7,488 bases of DNA from Bacillota bacterium (GTDB lineage Bacteria; Bacillota_C; Negativicutes; JAEYSJ01). The position numbers were made by a program, and so were the translations under genes. Position 1 is the first letter of the stretch. Each line of letters begins with the position of its first letter. Shown piece after piece: positions 1 through 5,155 of the stretch. The stretch is taken from assembly GCA_023434855.1 (NCBI GenBank), contig JAEYSJ010000141.1, positions 1-7,488 on the forward strand. Reading direction: 5' to 3'. Below the pieces are notes generated by a model that was given only the letters and a program-made list of their open reading frames with translations, did not search any database and had not been told where the DNA came from.

Positions 1-7
1 AAAATTG

Positions 8-34
8 AAGTAGTTACATTATTTAAAGCTACTT
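8..34. promoter_or_regulatory. Possible operator dyad ahead of the HxlR-type gene
   Basis: AAGTAG (8-13) and CTACTT (29-34) form a perfect 6-bp inverted repeat with a 15-nt AT-rich spacer, just upstream of the GGAGGA Shine-Dalgarno sequence of the regulator gene. Centre-to-centre spacing of the arms is 21 bp, two helical turns, which suits a dimeric winged-helix protein. HxlR regulators often control their own or a divergent promoter, so autoregulation is a reasonable inference. The window begins only a few bases upstream, so promoter boxes and any divergent target gene cannot be seen. A 6-bp dyad in AT-rich DNA can arise by chance. Confidence 0.25.
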
Positions 35-48
35 TACCGGAGGAAAGT

Positions 49-372
49 ATGGAGAAATGTTGTACTTGCGAAAAATGTAGTGCTGCAATTGAAGAAACCC
101 TTTCAATTATTGGAAGTAAATGGACGTTTCTAATTTTATGGAATCTATATGAGGGCACTAAACGATTTAGTCAATTACAAAAGTCATTAAACGGAATAAG
201 TCCTAAAACATTATCTCTTCGTTTGCATGAATTAGAAACTAATGGAGTTATAATAAAAACTGTCTATCCCGAGGTTCCGCCACGTGTTGAATACTCTATG
301 ACCGAGAAAGGGAATAACCTTAAGGATATATTTATTGCATTAATTAAATGGAGAAATAATTGCATGGAATAA
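49..372 (+). CDS. HxlR-family winged-helix transcriptional regulator
   Basis: This 107-residue protein has the full length and layout of HxlR-family (PF01638) DNA-binding regulators. The segment around residues 21-33 (IGSKWTFLILWNL) matches the family's G-K-W helix. Residues about 36-66 carry the helix-turn-helix with FSQLQ, GISPKTLSLRL and HELETNG, and the wing follows at about 67-87 (YPEVPPRVEYSMTEKG). The start is set by GGAGGA at 39-44. Family members act as cytoplasmic homodimers and many sense electrophiles or oxidants through an N-terminal cysteine. Here the N-terminus has four cysteines within ten residues (C4, C5, C7, C10), an unusual density that suggests metal binding or thiol chemistry (inference). 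The gene is convergent with everything else in the window and is visibly AT-richer than its neighbours. Its target, probably to the left, lies outside the window. Family assignment is secure; ligand and target are unknown. Confidence 0.93.
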   Translation: MEKCCTCEKCSAAIEETLSIIGSKWTFLILWNLYEGTKRFSQLQKSLNGISPKTLSLRLHELETNGVIIKTVYPEVPPRVEYSMTEKGNNLKDIFIALIKWRNNCME

Positions 373-396
373 AAAACTGTTGAATCAGGAAAATGC

Positions 397-427
397 AAAA
401 AGAACCAACCCTTGAATGAGTCGGTTC
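397..427 (-). terminator. Rho-independent terminator of the small - strand gene
   Basis: Read on the - strand, GAACCGAC and GTTGGTTC form an 8-bp stem with one G-U pair and a 10-nt loop, followed at once by TTTTT (complement of 397-401). This is the expected place for the end of the transcript of the gene at 491-766. On the + strand the stem has an A-C mismatch and the first T-run (450-456) lies over 20 nt past it, so it would be a poor terminator for the HxlR-type gene. Confidence 0.6.
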
Positions 428-490
428 CAGTTATGCTTGGTTAAGACACTTTTTTTAGATACTGTTACCCGGAGAATTAGAACGTTAAAC

Positions 491-766
491 CTATAATCCA
501 GGAGATTCGGACCCTGCTTCAGTATTATTACCTTCAAGACATTCGGAGGCTGCTGAGGAAGCAGCTGTTTTTGCCTCAGCTATAATGCTTCCTACCCCTT
601 CCCGCAAGTTTTCGCTTATAGATAGCATACTAGCCGTAGCTGTTACTGCCGCAGAACGCAGTCCTCTTTTCACACATGGCACCGAAAGCGCCACTATAAC
701 ACCGCCTGCTATTAATGCTAGCGGTGATGTGCGGCTTAATGCTTTCATTCCCCATTTAAGAAGCAT
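491..766 (-). CDS. Small Ala-rich one-helix protein, DUF5132-like
   Basis: The product is 91 residues. A hydrophobic stretch at about residues 14-31 (PLALIAGGVIVALSVP) is followed by a basic patch (CVKRGLRSA), an Ala/Ser/Thr-rich helix, and an acidic tail. This order (short membrane-like helix, Lys/Arg, then a helix with the pattern ENLREGVGSIIAEAK) resembles DUF5132-type small proteins of Firmicutes, whose function is unknown. I recognise the style rather than a definite motif. The start at ATG 766 is chosen because AAAGGAGG (776-783) lies 9 nt upstream; a GTG at 772 would add two residues but sits only 3 nt from that sequence. The gene is flanked by terminators on both sides (397-427 and 831-866), so it is probably transcribed alone. 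A short AACATT-TTT-AATGTT hairpin (791-805) lies in its leader. An overlapping + strand frame is judged a shadow. Confidence 0.7.
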   Translation of the reverse strand: MLLKWGMKALSRTSPLALIAGGVIVALSVPCVKRGLRSAAVTATASMLSISENLREGVGSIIAEAKTAASSAASECLEGNNTEAGSESPGL

Positions 767-830
767 TTCCACTAACCTCCTTTAAATAACAACATTTTTA
801 ATGTTACCAATACAGATGATATATATACAG

Positions 831-866
831 CAAAAATAAAGGCGGCCAAAATACTTTGCCGCCTTT
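831..866 (-). terminator. Rho-independent terminator after the glycosyltransferase gene
   Basis: On the - strand, AAAGGCGGC (866-858) pairs perfectly with GCCGCCTTT (846-838) across an 11-nt loop, and is followed by the T-rich run TTTATTTTTG. The GC-rich base of the stem and T-tract make this the clearest terminator on the left side of the window. It lies about 35 nt past the glycosyltransferase stop codon and separates that gene from the small gene at 491-766. Confidence 0.85.
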
Positions 867-900
867 CAATAAGCTCTTCTCTTTGAAGTGCTATTTTAAA

Positions 901-2085
901 TTATGCCCCTAAAGAATTATTTCCATTTTCTTGTTTTAATGGGCCAACTGTCAATGTTTTTGCATTCAATTGTTGTAAAATAATATCAGCTATGCGCATG
1001 GAACCATCCGTAATAACACTTTCTCCTTTGCAAACATCCGGCCCACTAGCTTTTGCTTTCTCAGCTAATAAATTAATTATATTGCACGCTTCTAAGGGTG
1101 AAGGACAATAGTGCCCTAAACAATTCTTCTTAATATATTCAATGTTTCCGGTTTCTTGAATACCAACCGCCGCGGTTATAATAAGCGGCCGGTTCGTAGC
1201 AACGCCTTCCATAATAGTACCTGGCCCGGCTTTTGAAACAACGACATCACTTGCCGTCATTAATGTCTCCATATTGCTGACAAAACCGTACACATACAGG
1301 TGCTTAGTATATTTTTTCCGCTTTACTAATTCATGATATAAATCTCTATTATTGCCTGTTACGACAAGGATTTGTTTTCCCTGGCATTCATTTTCCAAAG
1401 CAGCTAACCATTCGTTCATATTGCCGGCACCCACACCGCCGCCTGTCAGCAAAACCGTGAACCGATCAGCTTCGATGCCAAGTTCAGTGCGAGCTTGCTG
1501 CTGTGTTAGCTCACTGAGTACAAATTTAGGATGTATTGGAAAACCCGCATAAATAATACGACTACTGGGAATTCCATATTTTATTAAGGAGCTAACCGCT
1601 TCTTGTGTAGGTACCAGATACAAATCTGCGCCCGGAGTCGCCCATGATGCATGGATGGTGACCAAATCTGTCACCACCGTTATTATTGGCCAGGTTGAAC
1701 GAGACATTTTACGGGTCAGTCGCAATAAACCTATAACTAACGGATGAACTGCAACTACCGCATCAGGCTGAATGATCGCTAAATTACGTTCAATATTCTG
1801 ACGGCACTGGAAATACACCATCTTGGTGAGAGTGCTTATGCGACTGATACTATTCGTTCTGCGAAAGAAAAAGTTATTTAACCAGAGATGATTTTTGGAG
1901 CAATAATCGTAAATTTCCGGTGCTTTTTTTAAAACTGGAAAATCTGTTATACGCAAAAGATCAACAATAGCCGATTCCACATGGTGATTCCTATCAAGCG
2001 CGGCACTAATAGCTTCAGCGGCGCTGCGATGACCACCACCTGTGTCAGACATTGCAAACATAATCTTCTTTGGGATTACTGCCAT
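901..2085 (-). CDS. MGDG-synthase/UgtP-type glycosyltransferase
   Basis: The product of 394 residues is a GT28/GT-B enzyme of the monogalactosyldiacylglycerol-synthase family (PF06925 plus Glyco_tran_28_C), which moves a sugar from a UDP-sugar onto diacylglycerol or a related lipid at the inner face of the membrane. The N-terminal domain opens with SDTGGGHRSAAEA (residues 13-25), the family's glycine loop, and contains VTDLVTIHASW (138-148) and GFPIHPKF (181-188). The C-terminal nucleotide-sugar domain has TGGGVGAGN (214-222), SKAGPGTIMEG (284-294) and QETGN (310-314), the signature that binds the donor. No signal peptide or membrane helix is present, as expected for a peripheral enzyme. ATG 2085 is preferred because AAGGGGTGG (2090-2098) precedes it and the protein then starts in the usual place; an upstream TTG at 2139 would add 18 unconserved residues. 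It follows the hydrolase genes after 131 nt without a clear terminator. The acceptor and the sugar cannot be read from sequence. Confidence 0.9.
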   Translation of the reverse strand: MAVIPKKIMFAMSDTGGGHRSAAEAISAALDRNHHVESAIVDLLRITDFPVLKKAPEIYDYCSKNHLWLNNFFFRRTNSISRISTLTKMVYFQCRQNIERNLAIIQPDAVVAVHPLVIGLLRLTRKMSRSTWPIITVVTDLVTIHASWATPGADLYLVPTQEAVSSLIKYGIPSSRIIYAGFPIHPKFVLSELTQQQARTELGIEADRFTVLLTGGGVGAGNMNEWLAALENECQGKQILVVTGNNRDLYHELVKRKKYTKHLYVYGFVSNMETLMTASDVVVSKAGPGTIMEGVATNRPLIITAAVGIQETGNIEYIKKNCLGHYCPSPLEACNIINLLAEKAKASGPDVCKGESVITDGSMRIADIILQQLNAKTLTVGPLKQENGNNSLGA

Positions 2086-2147
2086 AAGACCACCCCTTAT
2101 TATTAGGTTTAAATCTAGCCTCCGGGATTTTACCTTCAATACTTCCC

Positions 2148-2203
2148 CAATTTTATTGTACTAAAGCAGTAAAATTGTTTGTTAGCAATTTGTAAAGAAA
2201 TTG
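2148..2203 (-). repeat. Alternating CAATTT/AAATTG half-repeats in the glycosyltransferase leader
   Basis: The gap between hydrolase 1 and the glycosyltransferase holds four alternating complementary blocks: CAATTTT (2148-2154), AAAATTG (2171-2177), CAATTT (2186-2191) and AAATTG (2198-2203). Neighbouring blocks can pair in mutually exclusive ways in the leader RNA. The stems are AT-only apart from one pair each, so they would be weak, and no T-tract follows on the - strand. A long A-run on the - strand (about 2207-2215) lies just after the hydrolase stop. This may be chance in AT-rich DNA. Confidence 0.3.
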
Positions 2204-2216
2204 TTATTTTTTTTTG

Positions 2217-3347
2217 TCAGTTTGCAATATTATTTACAAGCTTTTTCTTGAACCAATCTATTATCTCTGGAAACACCTCATCTAAATAATCCATTGTACA
2301 ATGTTCCGCATCTTTATAAAATCTCAGGGTCTTTTCCCCTTGTGCCCATCTCATAATTTTTTCCGCATGGATTTTCGGTGAAGGCATTACTTCATCTCTG
2401 CCAGCATGATAAAACAATAGGGGTATTTGTAAGTTGGGAGCATTCTCAATATCATAGTCAAATTTGCCGGCGGCTCCAGCTAATGTTTCACATCCGGTCA
2501 TATACGCGACCCCTCGCCGCCAAATCGGATTCAGCTGTTTTAAGCCATCTAATCCGCCGATGTATACCATTCCGCTATTTCCTACAGTGCATTTCACTCT
2601 ATTATCATAGGCTGCCGACACAGGTGCTAAATACCCGCCCAAGCTGAAACCAACTAATGCAATTTTCCCTAAATCAATTGCATCCATCTGTTGCTGCTCA
2701 AACCAGTCGATAATTGCTGATACGGCCTTGGGATATTCTTGCGCGTCAAATTTCATATCTTTCCATAATTCCCCTTGGCCTGGTCCATCAAATGTAAAAA
2801 AATTAAAGCCATGTTGTTTAAATAATGATCCGAACCAATGACCTTCGGCTTCTTTAATATTGTCCATCCCGTTGATGAAAATCATAAGCGGGCTGTTGGG
2901 AATTCCTGAAAGCCTTAAATATCCCCTAATTTTTACTCCATTGAAAGGTATTTCAATCTCTATTGGTCTTTCTTTGTCGTCATATAAACTAATTGCTTTT
3001 TTATAGCTTATTCTTGCTTTTTCCTGGGTTTTTTCTTTTTGATTACTGTCAATAAAAAATACATGTTGGCCAATATGGTAACAAGCTACCGCTTCGTGAA
3101 ACAATGTTCTTGCTTTAAATTCATATCCCTCCGCCAGAGCTTGTGCGGCTGTCTCATATACCTGATCACCTTCTTTAGTCCATTCTTCACACCATTGTAA
3201 CCAATTCGATACTCTTTTCACTACTCTTCTTAGTCGCCCGTAATCTATTCCCAGAAATAAAAATCTTCCATACCATTTATGATAAATTCTTTTCTCACTA
3301 AAGATAAATTTAAAGGCAAACCTTTCTTTTAAAGATAACTTAACCAT
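2217..3347 (-). CDS. Alpha/beta hydrolase with helical N-terminal domain (hydrolase 1, DHPONH/Ayg1-like)
   Basis: This 376-residue cytoplasmic enzyme has a helical N-terminal domain (about residues 45-120, with the A-x-x-LFHEAVACYHIGQ repeat-like helices) followed by an alpha/beta-hydrolase core. The putative triad is S235 in GFSLGG, D318 in HAGRDEV and H349 in AEHC; NGMD (159-162) would form the oxyanion region and DGPGQGE (187-193) is also typical. The architecture is that of 2,6-dihydroxypseudooxynicotine hydrolase and fungal Ayg1, which cleave C-C bonds next to ketones; related proteins are annotated as FrsA-like or DUF1100 esterases. The substrate here is not predictable. GGGGAGGA (3354-3361) sets the ATG at 3347. 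It is a diverged paralogue of the next gene upstream, about 75 nt away, with an extra basic N-terminal segment of roughly 30 residues. It is probably cotranscribed with that gene and marR. Confidence 0.88.
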   Translation of the reverse strand: MVKLSLKERFAFKFIFSEKRIYHKWYGRFLFLGIDYGRLRRVVKRVSNWLQWCEEWTKEGDQVYETAAQALAEGYEFKARTLFHEAVACYHIGQHVFFIDSNQKEKTQEKARISYKKAISLYDDKERPIEIEIPFNGVKIRGYLRLSGIPNSPLMIFINGMDNIKEAEGHWFGSLFKQHGFNFFTFDGPGQGELWKDMKFDAQEYPKAVSAIIDWFEQQQMDAIDLGKIALVGFSLGGYLAPVSAAYDNRVKCTVGNSGMVYIGGLDGLKQLNPIWRRGVAYMTGCETLAGAAGKFDYDIENAPNLQIPLLFYHAGRDEVMPSPKIHAEKIMRWAQGEKTLRFYKDAEHCTMDYLDEVFPEIIDWFKKKLVNNIAN

Positions 3348-3381
3348 AGAAATTCCTCCCCAGTGTTTTCGATTATTTTAT

Positions 3382-3409
3382 TGAGACAGTTGTAACATAT
3401 GATGTCTCA
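3382..3409 (-). repeat. Intercistronic hairpin between the two hydrolase genes
   Basis: TGAGACA (3382-3388) and TGTCTCA (3403-3409) form a perfect 7-bp inverted repeat with a 14-nt loop in the 75-nt gap between the hydrolase genes. On the - strand it is followed by AATAAAATAATC rather than a T-run, so it does not look like a terminator. It could stabilise or process the message, or be a protein site; it is unrelated in sequence to the MarR operators. Confidence 0.35.
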
Positions 3410-3422
3410 GGCAATTATCCCG

Positions 3423-4478
3423 TTAGACTAATTGTTCTACCATCCAGTCGCCCATTTGAGGCAAAAGTAGGTCAAAGCAGCTTGAGCAGACATGCTCTGC
3501 CCCCTCAAATATCCACAATTCTTTCGGGCCGGATGCCCAAGCGTGTATTTTTTTTGCCTGGCTGACATCAAAAATATCATCCTTATCGCCGTGTATCACT
3601 AACAGGGGCCTTGTCATCTTTCCGGCAAAAGGCGCAAGTGACAGATTTCCATACAAATTCTGCAGTTCTGTTTGATCCTGTATGCCAAACTGGGTGCAAA
3701 ACGCAGCATGAACTGCCGGATAAAAGCTCAACAAGGCTGAAGCGTCAAAAAAACTGCCTAAGCAAATACAAGCTTTAATCCGTTTATCCAAAGCAGCAGA
3801 TCGAATTGCCAAATGCCCGCCAAAGCTTACGCCAAATATCCCGATTTTCTCTGAGTCCGCTATGCACTGCTTGATAATAAAATCTACAATAGCTGAATTG
3901 ACTACTTCGATGTCTGCATTCATCTTTGTTACACCAAAGAGTTCACCTTGCCCGGGGAAATCTATACACAGTGTAGAAATACCCCTTTTAAGAAAAACCT
4001 CAGCAAAATAGAACAATTCTACTTCTTTGGAAGAGTCCAAGCCGTTAATCAATATAACAATAGGAGCACCAGGCTTGGATACGCGCAGATACCCCGGAAG
4101 TTTCATATTTTGAAAAGAAATATTAATTCTGTCAGCTTTAGGAGTATAGAGTTGCATCATTTTGAAAAAATTGCCCTGCGATTGTTTCCGCAATCTTATT
4201 TTTGCCGGCGAGTAAGGCAAGAATAATTGAGCGTTATGGAAATAATCTGCCGCTTTGCGCCACCACTCCATCGCCGAAACAATTTTCCCCTGCTGCCATG
4301 CATCGTCCGCTGCATTCTCATAACCCTTGGCAAAATGCGAAAGCTCAGCGGCCCAAGATTCAAAATCAAGAGGATTCGCCTTTAATTTTTTAAAATCGCC
4401 ATAAGACACTCCCAACCGTAATATTCTATGGTACAGCATTTCCAGTTCAGGAGAAACTCTACCTTTTTCCGAAACCAT
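3423..4478 (-). CDS. Alpha/beta hydrolase with helical N-terminal domain (hydrolase 2, DHPONH/Ayg1-like)
   Basis: The product is 351 residues with the same two-part plan as its downstream paralogue. Helices at about residues 45-90 (including GKIVSAMEWWRKAADYFHNAQ) precede an alpha/beta-hydrolase core. The triad is predicted as S218 in GVSFGG, D300 in HGDKDD and H329 in GAEHV, with INGLD (144-148) and DFPGQGE (173-179) as supporting motifs. This spacing fits the dihydroxypseudooxynicotine hydrolase group of C-C bond-cleaving or esterase-like enzymes; the true substrate is unknown. No signal peptide is seen. The start at ATG 4478 is set by GGAGG (4486-4490). An in-frame GTG at 4529 would add 17 residues but lies within the MarR operator and has no ribosome site. 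It follows marR by 71 nt, and its ribosome site is part of an inverted repeat described separately, so expression is likely tied to the MarR switch. Confidence 0.88.
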   Translation of the reverse strand: MVSEKGRVSPELEMLYHRILRLGVSYGDFKKLKANPLDFESWAAELSHFAKGYENAADDAWQQGKIVSAMEWWRKAADYFHNAQLFLPYSPAKIRLRKQSQGNFFKMMQLYTPKADRINISFQNMKLPGYLRVSKPGAPIVILINGLDSSKEVELFYFAEVFLKRGISTLCIDFPGQGELFGVTKMNADIEVVNSAIVDFIIKQCIADSEKIGIFGVSFGGHLAIRSAALDKRIKACICLGSFFDASALLSFYPAVHAAFCTQFGIQDQTELQNLYGNLSLAPFAGKMTRPLLVIHGDKDDIFDVSQAKKIHAWASGPKELWIFEGAEHVCSSCFDLLLPQMGDWMVEQLV

Positions 4479-4485
4479 ACTTTTA

Positions 4486-4545
4486 CCTCCACAATATTCA
4501 AGATTTATGGTTCTTTCATTACTTGTCACGACAAGTATTGTGGAG
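4486..4545 (-). promoter_or_regulatory. Inverted repeat that can hide the hydrolase 2 Shine-Dalgarno sequence
   Basis: On the - strand transcript, CTCCACAATA (4545-4536) is perfectly complementary to TATTGTGGAG (4496-4487), a 10-bp stem. The right arm contains four of the five bases of the GGAGG ribosome site (4490-4486) used by hydrolase 2, so folding would block translation. The MarR operator (4521-4536) sits in the loop and can itself fold into a 6-bp hairpin next to the main stem. The left arm begins only 4 nt after the marR stop codon, so a ribosome finishing marR could open it. The pairing is directly visible; the regulatory role is inference. Confidence 0.55.
4521..4536. promoter_or_regulatory. 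MarR-type operator 2 (between marR and hydrolase 2)
   Basis: ACTTGTC-AC-GACAAGT is a perfect 7-bp inverted repeat with a 2-nt spacer. It matches, at 13 of 14 arm positions, the palindrome ahead of marR (4986-5001), with the same spacer length. Two copies flanking a MarR gene are strong evidence that this is that regulator's binding site. It would control hydrolase 2 and what follows. I see no strong -35/-10 pair beside it; GTGACA within the palindrome could be a weak -35. Confidence 0.75.
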
Positions 4546-4549
4546 AAAA

Positions 4550-4972
4550 TTAGATATTCCGAGAAATCTTTGCAAGAATCTGTTTTAAAAATTTAATATC
4601 ATTGTCATCTATATCTCTTTGGGCGCGTCTCAAAACATCAGTTGCAAGGGGAATGAGTTTTTCTTTCAAATCACGCCCCATATCTGTAAGGTAAACTAAA
4701 ACGACTCTCTGGTCCTGTAAATCAGAAATTCTTTTAACCAATCCCTTGTTTTCCAGCTTACCCAAAATCCGGCCAGTATTAGGCTGATCTTTACCTGTTT
4801 TATCTGCTAAATCTTTCTGTGTTACCCCGTCTTCTTCCCATAGTCTGTTCAATACTGCCCATTGTTCAGCCGTTATATTGTACTGGCTAATACTGCGATT
4901 AAGTTCATTTTTCAATTTTCCGGCAACAACATTTACCCAGAAGCCGAATGAATCATCAAGTTTGAAGTACAT
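4550..4972 (-). CDS. MarR-family transcriptional repressor
   Basis: This 140-residue protein is a standard-length MarR-family (PF01047/PF12802) winged-helix regulator, normally a cytoplasmic homodimer that leaves DNA when it binds a small phenolic or lipophilic ligand. Residues about 33-48 (ITAEQWAVLNRLWEED) lead into the helix-turn-helix (TQKDLADKTGKDQPNTGRIL, 51-70) and the recognition-to-wing segment KLENKGLVKR. The wing carries D84, D87, R89 and YLT. There are no cysteines at all, so thiol oxidation sensing of the OhrR kind is excluded and direct ligand binding is likelier. ATG 4972 is preceded by AAGGGGG (4977-4983). It is the first gene of the marR-hydrolase 2-hydrolase 1 set and has a matching palindrome just before it and just after it, which indicates autoregulation plus control of the hydrolases. 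The inducer is probably a substrate of the hydrolases (inference). Confidence 0.94.
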   Translation of the reverse strand: MYFKLDDSFGFWVNVVAGKLKNELNRSISQYNITAEQWAVLNRLWEEDGVTQKDLADKTGKDQPNTGRILGKLENKGLVKRISDLQDQRVVLVYLTDMGRDLKEKLIPLATDVLRRAQRDIDDNDIKFLKQILAKISRNI

Positions 4973-4985
4973 AGTGCCCCCTTAA

Positions 4986-5001
4986 ACTTGTCATGACAAC
5001 T
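4986..5001. promoter_or_regulatory. MarR-type operator 1 (ahead of marR)
   Basis: ACTTGTC-AT-GACAACT contains the 12-bp perfect palindrome TTGTCATGACAA and differs from operator 2 by one arm base. It lies 13 nt before the marR start codon, abutting its ribosome site, and about 13 nt past the candidate -10 box at 5015-5020. A bound dimer would cover the start of transcription, the usual arrangement for MarR autorepression. Confidence 0.8.
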
Positions 5002-5014
5002 ATTTATCATAATA

Positions 5015-5044
5015 AGAATATTTTATGGACAAAATTATTGTCAA
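5015..5044 (-). promoter_or_regulatory. Candidate vegetative promoter of the marR operon
   Basis: On the - strand a perfect -35 box TTGACA (5044-5039) is followed after 18 nt by TATTCT (5020-5015), which keeps the key T-A-T---T of a -10 box. Transcription would begin near 5008, just ahead of operator 1. The spacer is 1 nt longer than ideal and the -10 is imperfect, but the -35 match and position relative to the operator support the call. Confidence 0.6.
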
Positions 5045-5056
5045 GTAATAAGTTTT

Positions 5057-5095
5057 ATCTCCAACAAATATTTTATGCAAATATTTGTTGGAGAT
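5057..5095. repeat. 39-bp palindrome upstream of the marR promoter
   Basis: Two perfectly complementary 17-nt arms (5057-5073 and 5079-5095) enclose the loop TATGC. The outer arm sequence is ATCTCCAACAAATATTT. The stem is AT-rich and is not followed by a clear T-run on either strand, so it is not a typical terminator. It ends 12 nt upstream of the marR -35 box and lies just past the terminator of the gerW operon. It could be a second regulator's site, a backup terminator or a remnant of a small repeat element. Confidence 0.7.
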
Positions 5096-5105
5096 TACTA
5101 ATTTC

Positions 5106-5142
5106 ATAAACAAACGCCCGTCCGGCAGATTTGCCGGACGGG
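5106..5142 (-). terminator. Rho-independent terminator of the sigma-gerW operon
   Basis: CCCGTCCGGCA (5117-5127) and TGCCGGACGGG (5132-5142) make an 11-bp perfect GC-rich stem with a 4-nt loop. On the - strand it is followed by CGTTTGTTTAT. It lies 13 nt after the gerW stop codon, exactly where the end of the four-gene operon is expected. The T-tract is interrupted but the stem is very strong. Confidence 0.85.
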
Positions 5143-5155
5143 TCCGTTACCATGC

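Noticed and set aside
429..456. TTGGTT plus T7 run as a + strand terminator for the HxlR-type gene
   Set aside because: TTGGTT can pair only with AACCAA 28 nt upstream, overlapping the better - strand terminator; the T-run begins 7 nt after a six-pair stem, so support is too weak.
585..785. 66-codon + strand frame over the small DUF5132-like gene
   Set aside because: No Shine-Dalgarno sequence and no recognisable protein features; the - strand frame has AAAGGAGG at good spacing and a sensible membrane-like helix.
2086..2139. Extended N-terminus of the glycosyltransferase from TTG at 2139
   Set aside because: The 18 extra residues precede the normal family start and the ATG at 2085 has its own AAGGGGTGG ribosome site.
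2186..2215. Hairpin plus T-run resembling a + strand terminator
   Set aside because: There is no + strand gene upstream for it to serve, and the stem has only six AT-rich pairs.
3948..4393. Two + strand frames opposite hydrolase 2
   Set aside because: They overlap each other and the well-supported hydrolase, have no ribosome sites and no coherent domain content.
4479..4529. Extended N-terminus of hydrolase 2 from GTG at 4529
   Set aside because: That codon falls inside the perfect MarR operator and lacks a ribosome site, while GGAGG at 4486-4490 clearly serves ATG 4478.
5057..5142. Two consecutive inverted repeats as the start of a CRISPR-like or tandem repeat array
   Set aside because: The two hairpins differ completely in sequence and GC content, and no repeat-spacer periodicity follows.
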